This document shows positions 59,795 through 64,000 of a DNA stretch of 64,000 bases, in pieces. The notes beneath the pieces are model-generated. The model did not search any database, was not told the DNA's origin, and saw only the letters and a program-made list of their open reading frames with translations. The DNA comes from Paracoccaceae bacterium (GTDB taxonomy: Bacteria; Pseudomonadota; Alphaproteobacteria; Rhodobacterales; Rhodobacteraceae). The position numbers and the translations under genes were made by a program. Location of the stretch: the NCBI GenBank assembly GCA_002709405.1, contig PAQV01000051.1, positions 26,624 to 90,623 on the forward strand. Direction: 5' to 3'. The number at the start of each line of letters is the position of its first letter. Within the stretch, counting starts at the first letter, position 1.

Positions 59795-60909
59795 CCGACA
59801 CCGACCTGCCCGCGCCCGACCAGGCTCCGGGCGCGCCCCATCCGCGCGAGACGCGGCAGCTGTTCGGCCAGGACCAGGCCCAGGCCGATTTCCTGTCGGC
59901 CTTCACCACCGGGCGGATGCACCACGGCTGGCTGCTGACCGGGCCCGAGGGCGTCGGCAAGGCCACGCTCGCCTGGCGGATCGCCCGGTTCCTGCTGGCC
60001 ACCCCGCCGCAGGAAGACGACGGGCTGTTCGGCGCCCCGCCCCCGCCCGCCACGCTGGACATCGACGACGACCACCCGGTCGCGCGCCGGATCCTGGCGG
60101 GGGGCGAACCCGGCCTGGCCGCGGTGACCCGCAGCGCCAACGACCAGGGGCGGATGCGCGACCAGATCGTCGTTGACGACGTGCGCAAGCTGACCCGGTT
60201 CTTCGGCCTGTCCGCCGCCGATGGCGGGCACCGCGTGGTGATCGTGGATGCCGCCGACGAGATGAACACCTCGGCCGCGAATGCCCTGCTGAAGATGCTC
60301 GAAGAGCCGCCCGCCCGCACCACCATCCTGCTGGTGTCGCACCAGCCGACCCGCCTGCTGCCCACGATCCGCTCTCGCTGCCGGACCCTGCGGCTGGGCC
60401 CGTTGTCGCCCGGTGACATGACCCGCGCCCTGCAACAGGCCGGGGCCGACCTGCCCGACGACACCGAGGCGCTCTCTGCCCTGGCGGCCGGATCGGTCGG
60501 GGCGGCCCTGCGCCTGCTGGCCCTGGACGGGCTGGATCAATACGACCGGCTGGTCGCCCTGCTGGGCACCCTGCCCCGGCTGGACCGCCAGTCGGCCCTG
60601 AAACTGGCCGAAGCCGCCTCCGGGCGCGGGGCGGCCGACCACTTCGACCAGCTGCTGACGCTCGTGGACATCCTGCTGGCCCGCCTGGCCCGCACCGGGG
60701 CCACCGGCCAGCCCCCACACCCGCAAGCTGCGCGCAACGAGGCCGAGATCCTTGCCCGTCTTGCCCCCGATCCGCACAAGGCGCGTGCCTGGGCAGCACT
60801 GGCGTCCACTGTCAGCGCCCGTGGGCGGCACGGACAGGCGGTCAACCTTGACCCTGCCGCTCTGGTGCTGGATACCGTCTTCAAGATCCAAGAGACGGCG
60901 GCGGGCTGA
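59791..60909 (+). CDS. holB: DNA polymerase III subunit delta'
   Basis: HHGWLLTGPEGVGKATLAWRIARFLL; VVIVDAADEMNTSAANALLKMLEEPPARTTILLVSHQPTRLLPTIRSRC. Confidence 0.95.
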   Translation: MTDTDLPAPDQAPGAPHPRETRQLFGQDQAQADFLSAFTTGRMHHGWLLTGPEGVGKATLAWRIARFLLATPPQEDDGLFGAPPPPATLDIDDDHPVARRILAGGEPGLAAVTRSANDQGRMRDQIVVDDVRKLTRFFGLSAADGGHRVVIVDAADEMNTSAANALLKMLEEPPARTTILLVSHQPTRLLPTIRSRCRTLRLGPLSPGDMTRALQQAGADLPDDTEALSALAAGSVGAALRLLALDGLDQYDRLVALLGTLPRLDRQSALKLAEAASGRGAADHFDQLLTLVDILLARLARTGATGQPPHPQAARNEAEILARLAPDPHKARAWAALASTVSARGRHGQAVNLDPAALVLDTVFKIQETAAG

Positions 60910-60942
60910 TCCCGCCCTACGAGTTTTTCCATACCTTCTTGC

Positions 60943-61773
60943 ATGACCTCTTCCATGACCTCCTCCACGACCGGCGCGCCCACGATCACCGACAGCCATT
61001 GCCATCTCGATTTCCCGGATTTCGACGGTGAACTGGACGCCATCCTGGATCGCGCCCGCGCCGCCGGCGTGCGCCGCATGGTGACCATCTGCACGCGCCT
61101 GCGCAACGAACCCCAGGTGCGCGCCATCGCCGAGGCCCACGCCCCGATCTTCTATGCCGCCGGCACCCACCCGATGTCCGCCGCCGAGGAACCCCTGGCC
61201 AGCGTCGACGAGCTGGTGGCCATGGCCCGGCATCCGAAATTCGTGGGCATCGGCGAAACCGGCCTGGATTACCATTACACCGCCGAAAGTGCCGAGGTGC
61301 AGAAGCAATCGCTGCGCATCCACATCGCCGCCGCCCGCGACACCGGACTGCCGCTGATCATCCACGCGCGGGCCGCTGACGCCGACATGGCCCGCATCCT
61401 GACCGAGGAATACCGCAACGGCGCCTATTCCTGCGTGATGCACTGCTTTTCCTCCAGCGCCGAGCTGGGCAAGGCCGCCCTAGACCTGGGCTTTTACCTG
61501 TCGATGTCCGGCATCGCCGCCTTCCCCAAAAGCCAGGACCTGCGCGACATCTTCGCCGCCGCCCCGCTGGACCGGATCCTGGTCGAAACCGACGCGCCCT
61601 ACCTCGCCCCGCCCCCGCATCGGGGAAAGCGCAACGAACCGGCCTACTCGGCCCTGACCGCCCAGAAGGGCGCCGAGGTCTTCGGGATGGACTACCCCGC
61701 CTTCGCCGCCCAGCTCGAGGCCAATTTCGACCGTCTCTTCTCCAAGGCCGCCGACGACCGGGCGGCCGCCTGA
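60943..61773 (+). CDS. TatD family metal-dependent hydrolase
   Basis: ITDSHCHLDFPDF, GIGETGLDYHYT, VMHCFSSSAELGKAALDLGFYLSMSGIAAF, ILVETDAPYLAPPPHRGKRNEPAY. Confidence 0.96.
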   Translation: MTSSMTSSTTGAPTITDSHCHLDFPDFDGELDAILDRARAAGVRRMVTICTRLRNEPQVRAIAEAHAPIFYAAGTHPMSAAEEPLASVDELVAMARHPKFVGIGETGLDYHYTAESAEVQKQSLRIHIAAARDTGLPLIIHARAADADMARILTEEYRNGAYSCVMHCFSSSAELGKAALDLGFYLSMSGIAAFPKSQDLRDIFAAAPLDRILVETDAPYLAPPPHRGKRNEPAYSALTAQKGAEVFGMDYPAFAAQLEANFDRLFSKAADDRAAA

Positions 61774-62576
61774 TGGATCAGTACCGCTTCACGATCCTCG
61801 GCTGCGGATCGTCCGGGGGCGTGCCCCGTCTAGGCGGATACTGGGGCGATTGCGATCCCGACAACCCGCGCAACGTGCGCCGCCGCTGTTCGATGCTGGT
61901 GGAACGGGACGGGCCCGATGGCACGACCTCGGTGCTGATCGACACCTCGCCCGACCTGCGCAGCCAGCTGCTGGACACCGGCACCGGCCGGCTGGACGCG
62001 GTGGTCTACACCCATGCCCATGCCGATCATGTGCATGGCATCGACGATCTGCGCATGATCGTCTTCAACATGCGCGCCCGCCTGCCCGTCTGGGCCGATG
62101 GCGCCACCCAGAACGACTTGATCGCCCGTTTCGGATATGCGTTTACCCAGCCTGCGGGCTCGCCCTATCCGCCGATCCTCGACCTCAACACCATCGACGG
62201 CGACTTCGCCATCGACGGCCCCGGAGGCCCGATCTCCTTCGCCCCGTTCCGCGTGGGCCACGGATCCATTGACGCGCTGGGGTTCCGCATCGGCACGCTG
62301 GCCTACCTGCCCGACGTGGTCGAAATCTACGACGCCGCCTGGGACCGGCTGAGCGGCCTGGATGTCTGGATCGTCGACGCCCTGCGCCGCACGCCGCACC
62401 CGACCCATGCGCACCTGGCCATGACGCTCGACTGGATCGAGCGGGCCGCGCCCGGCCAGGCGATCCTGACCAACCTGCACGTGGACATGGATTACGCTGC
62501 CGTGGCGGCCGAAACACCCGACCACGTGATCCCGGCCCACGACGGCCTGACCCTGACCCTGCCCGTCGATGCCTGA
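61773..62576 (+). CDS. MBL fold metallo-hydrolase (PhnP-like)
   Basis: ILGCGSSGGVPRLGG, VVYTHAHADHVHGIDDLR, HLAMTLDWIERAAPGQAILTNLHVDMDY. Confidence 0.93.
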   Translation: MDQYRFTILGCGSSGGVPRLGGYWGDCDPDNPRNVRRRCSMLVERDGPDGTTSVLIDTSPDLRSQLLDTGTGRLDAVVYTHAHADHVHGIDDLRMIVFNMRARLPVWADGATQNDLIARFGYAFTQPAGSPYPPILDLNTIDGDFAIDGPGGPISFAPFRVGHGSIDALGFRIGTLAYLPDVVEIYDAAWDRLSGLDVWIVDALRRTPHPTHAHLAMTLDWIERAAPGQAILTNLHVDMDYAAVAAETPDHVIPAHDGLTLTLPVDA

Positions 62577-62600
62577 CCCCCTGACTTTCCGCGCGGCCCC

Positions 62601-63533
62601 ATGTTCCAGACCCTGATCGAAGTCATCCTGCCGGTCTTCATCGTGATCGGCTCGGGCTATGGCCTGACGCGTAGCGGGTATCTGCAGGCCACCCATATCG
62701 AAGGGATCATGAAGTTCACCCAGGGCTTCGCCATTCCCTGCCTGCTGTTCAACGCCATCGCTCATATCGACCTGACCGCCACGTTCGATCCGAAACTGCT
62801 GGGCAGTTTCTATACCGCCGCGGCCCTGTGCTTCGTGGCCGGCCTGCTCGGCGCCCGGCTGATGTTCAAGCGCGACTGGGAAGACGCCGTGGCCATCGGT
62901 TTCTGCTGCCTGTTCTCGAATTCCGTGCTGCTGGGCCTGCCCATCACCGAACGCGCCTATGGCCCCGACGCCCTGACCGGCAACTTTGCGATCATCGCCT
63001 TCCACGCGCCCTTCTGCTACGCCATCGGCATCACCGCCATGGAAGTCGTGCGCAACCGGGGCAAGCCCGGCCCCGCCTTCTTCCGGGCCATCCTGTCGGC
63101 CATGTTCAAGAATGCGCTGATCGTCGCCATCCTGCTGGGCTTTGCCGTCAATATCTCGGGCCTGACCCTGCCGGCCGTGGCCGAAGACGCCCTTGGCCTG
63201 ATCATCCGCGCCGCCCTGCCCGGAGCGCTCTTTGCCCTGGGCGGCGTGCTGGTCCAGTACAAGCCCGAAGGCGACCTGCGCACGATCGCCTTCGTCTGCT
63301 CGGTCTCGCTGCTGCTGCACCCGGCCCTGGTCTGGATCTTCGGCTCGGCCCTGTCGCTGAAACAGGACCTGTTCCGCTCGGCCGTGCTGAATGCCTCCAT
63401 GGCCCCGGGCTTCAACGCCTATATCTTCGCCAACCTCTACGGGCGGGCCAAGCGGGTGGCGGCGTCTTCGGTGCTGCTGGCCACCGGCTCGTCGCTGGTG
63501 ACGGTCTGGATGTGGCTGCTGTTGCTGGGCTAG
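62601..63533 (+). CDS. AEC (auxin efflux carrier) family transporter
   Basis: Ten-TM pattern; LPVFIVIGSGYGLTRSGYL; FALGGVLVQYKPEGDL. Confidence 0.9.
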   Translation: MFQTLIEVILPVFIVIGSGYGLTRSGYLQATHIEGIMKFTQGFAIPCLLFNAIAHIDLTATFDPKLLGSFYTAAALCFVAGLLGARLMFKRDWEDAVAIGFCCLFSNSVLLGLPITERAYGPDALTGNFAIIAFHAPFCYAIGITAMEVVRNRGKPGPAFFRAILSAMFKNALIVAILLGFAVNISGLTLPAVAEDALGLIIRAALPGALFALGGVLVQYKPEGDLRTIAFVCSVSLLLHPALVWIFGSALSLKQDLFRSAVLNASMAPGFNAYIFANLYGRAKRVAASSVLLATGSSLVTVWMWLLLLG

Positions 63534-63579
63534 GTCGCGCGTCCTGCCCTGTCATCATGCGTGGGGGGCGGGACTGACC

Positions 63580-63654
63580 TGGTACGGCGGGAGGGATTCG
63601 AACCCCCGACCCACTCGGTGTAAACGAGATGCTCTACCACTGAGCTACCGCCGT
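63580..63654 (-). tRNA. tRNA-Val (anticodon TAC)
   Basis: Reverse complement acggcggtagctcagtggtagagcatctcgtttacaccgag...gggttcgaatccctcccgccgtacca; cloverleaf checked by hand. Confidence 0.93.
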
Positions 63655-63916
63655 ATCCGCTCTGCCGCGCGCGTCTGGCGACAGATGTCTTTCCTGCGCA
63701 CGCCCTACCACCGACCACGGGCCAGAACAACACCGACACGGCAAAATTCGCACAGATCGTGCACCGGTTCCGGGACATGATCGGATCCATCCCGAATCCG
63801 GATCCCATCCATCACGGCGCTCGCAACCAAAGTGCGGGACCTGGGTTCATTGACCGTCAGGCCCCGTCGCACATCAGCTCACAGAGCGGTGCAGGTCTTT
63901 GCAATCAAAGGGAAAA

Positions 63917-63991
63917 TGGTGGGTGATAAGAGATTTGAACTCCTGACATCTTCGATGTGAACGAAGCGCTCTACCACTGAGCTAATCACCC
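63917..63991 (-). tRNA. tRNA-Val (anticodon CAC)
   Basis: Reverse complement gggtgattagctcagtggtagagcgcttcgttcacatcgaag...ggagttcaaatctcttatcacccacca; cloverleaf checked by hand. Confidence 0.92.
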
Positions 63992-64000
63992 GTGTGGCAG

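Noticed and set aside
59236-61443. 735-aa minus-strand ORF
   Set aside because: Antisense to tmk, holB and tatD-like genes.

Overview
High-GC alphaproteobacterial chromosome segment, probably Rhodobacterales/roseobacter-like (inferred from gene content and codon usage). Left to right: the 3' end of an LLM-class flavin monooxygenase facing a complete dipeptide/oligopeptide-type ABC transporter operon; a siderophore-type esterase with a TonB-dependent receptor; a PotD/PotF-type ABC transporter operon that also carries an MTHFS-like protein and an isopenicillin-N-synthase-like 2OG/Fe(II) oxygenase; a tight six-gene minus-strand operon (STAS, HATPase-sensor, Cache/HAMP-MFS fusion, orphan ABC_sub_bind protein, GNAT-like protein, SpoIIE/PP2C phosphatase); a ferric-reductase-like flavoprotein; a TRAP transporter; a large acyl-CoA catabolic operon under a divergent TetR regulator that includes an LvaACDE / ACAD10-11-like set (CoA ligase, SDR, ACAD, APH-type kinase); decayed CoA ligase and quinone oxidoreductase genes; a second LLM monooxygenase plus peptide-type ABC operon; an AI-2E family transporter; and a housekeeping block (SPOR, DacC-like, tmk, holB, TatD, MBL, AEC) with tRNA-Ser and two tRNA-Val genes. 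Best candidates for an undescribed system are the partner-switching/transport-sensor operon (16528-23734) and the lva-like 4-hydroxyacid operon, whose TetR promoter and the distant TRAP promoter share a palindromic operator-like sequence. All family calls come from reading motifs by eye; no database search was run.
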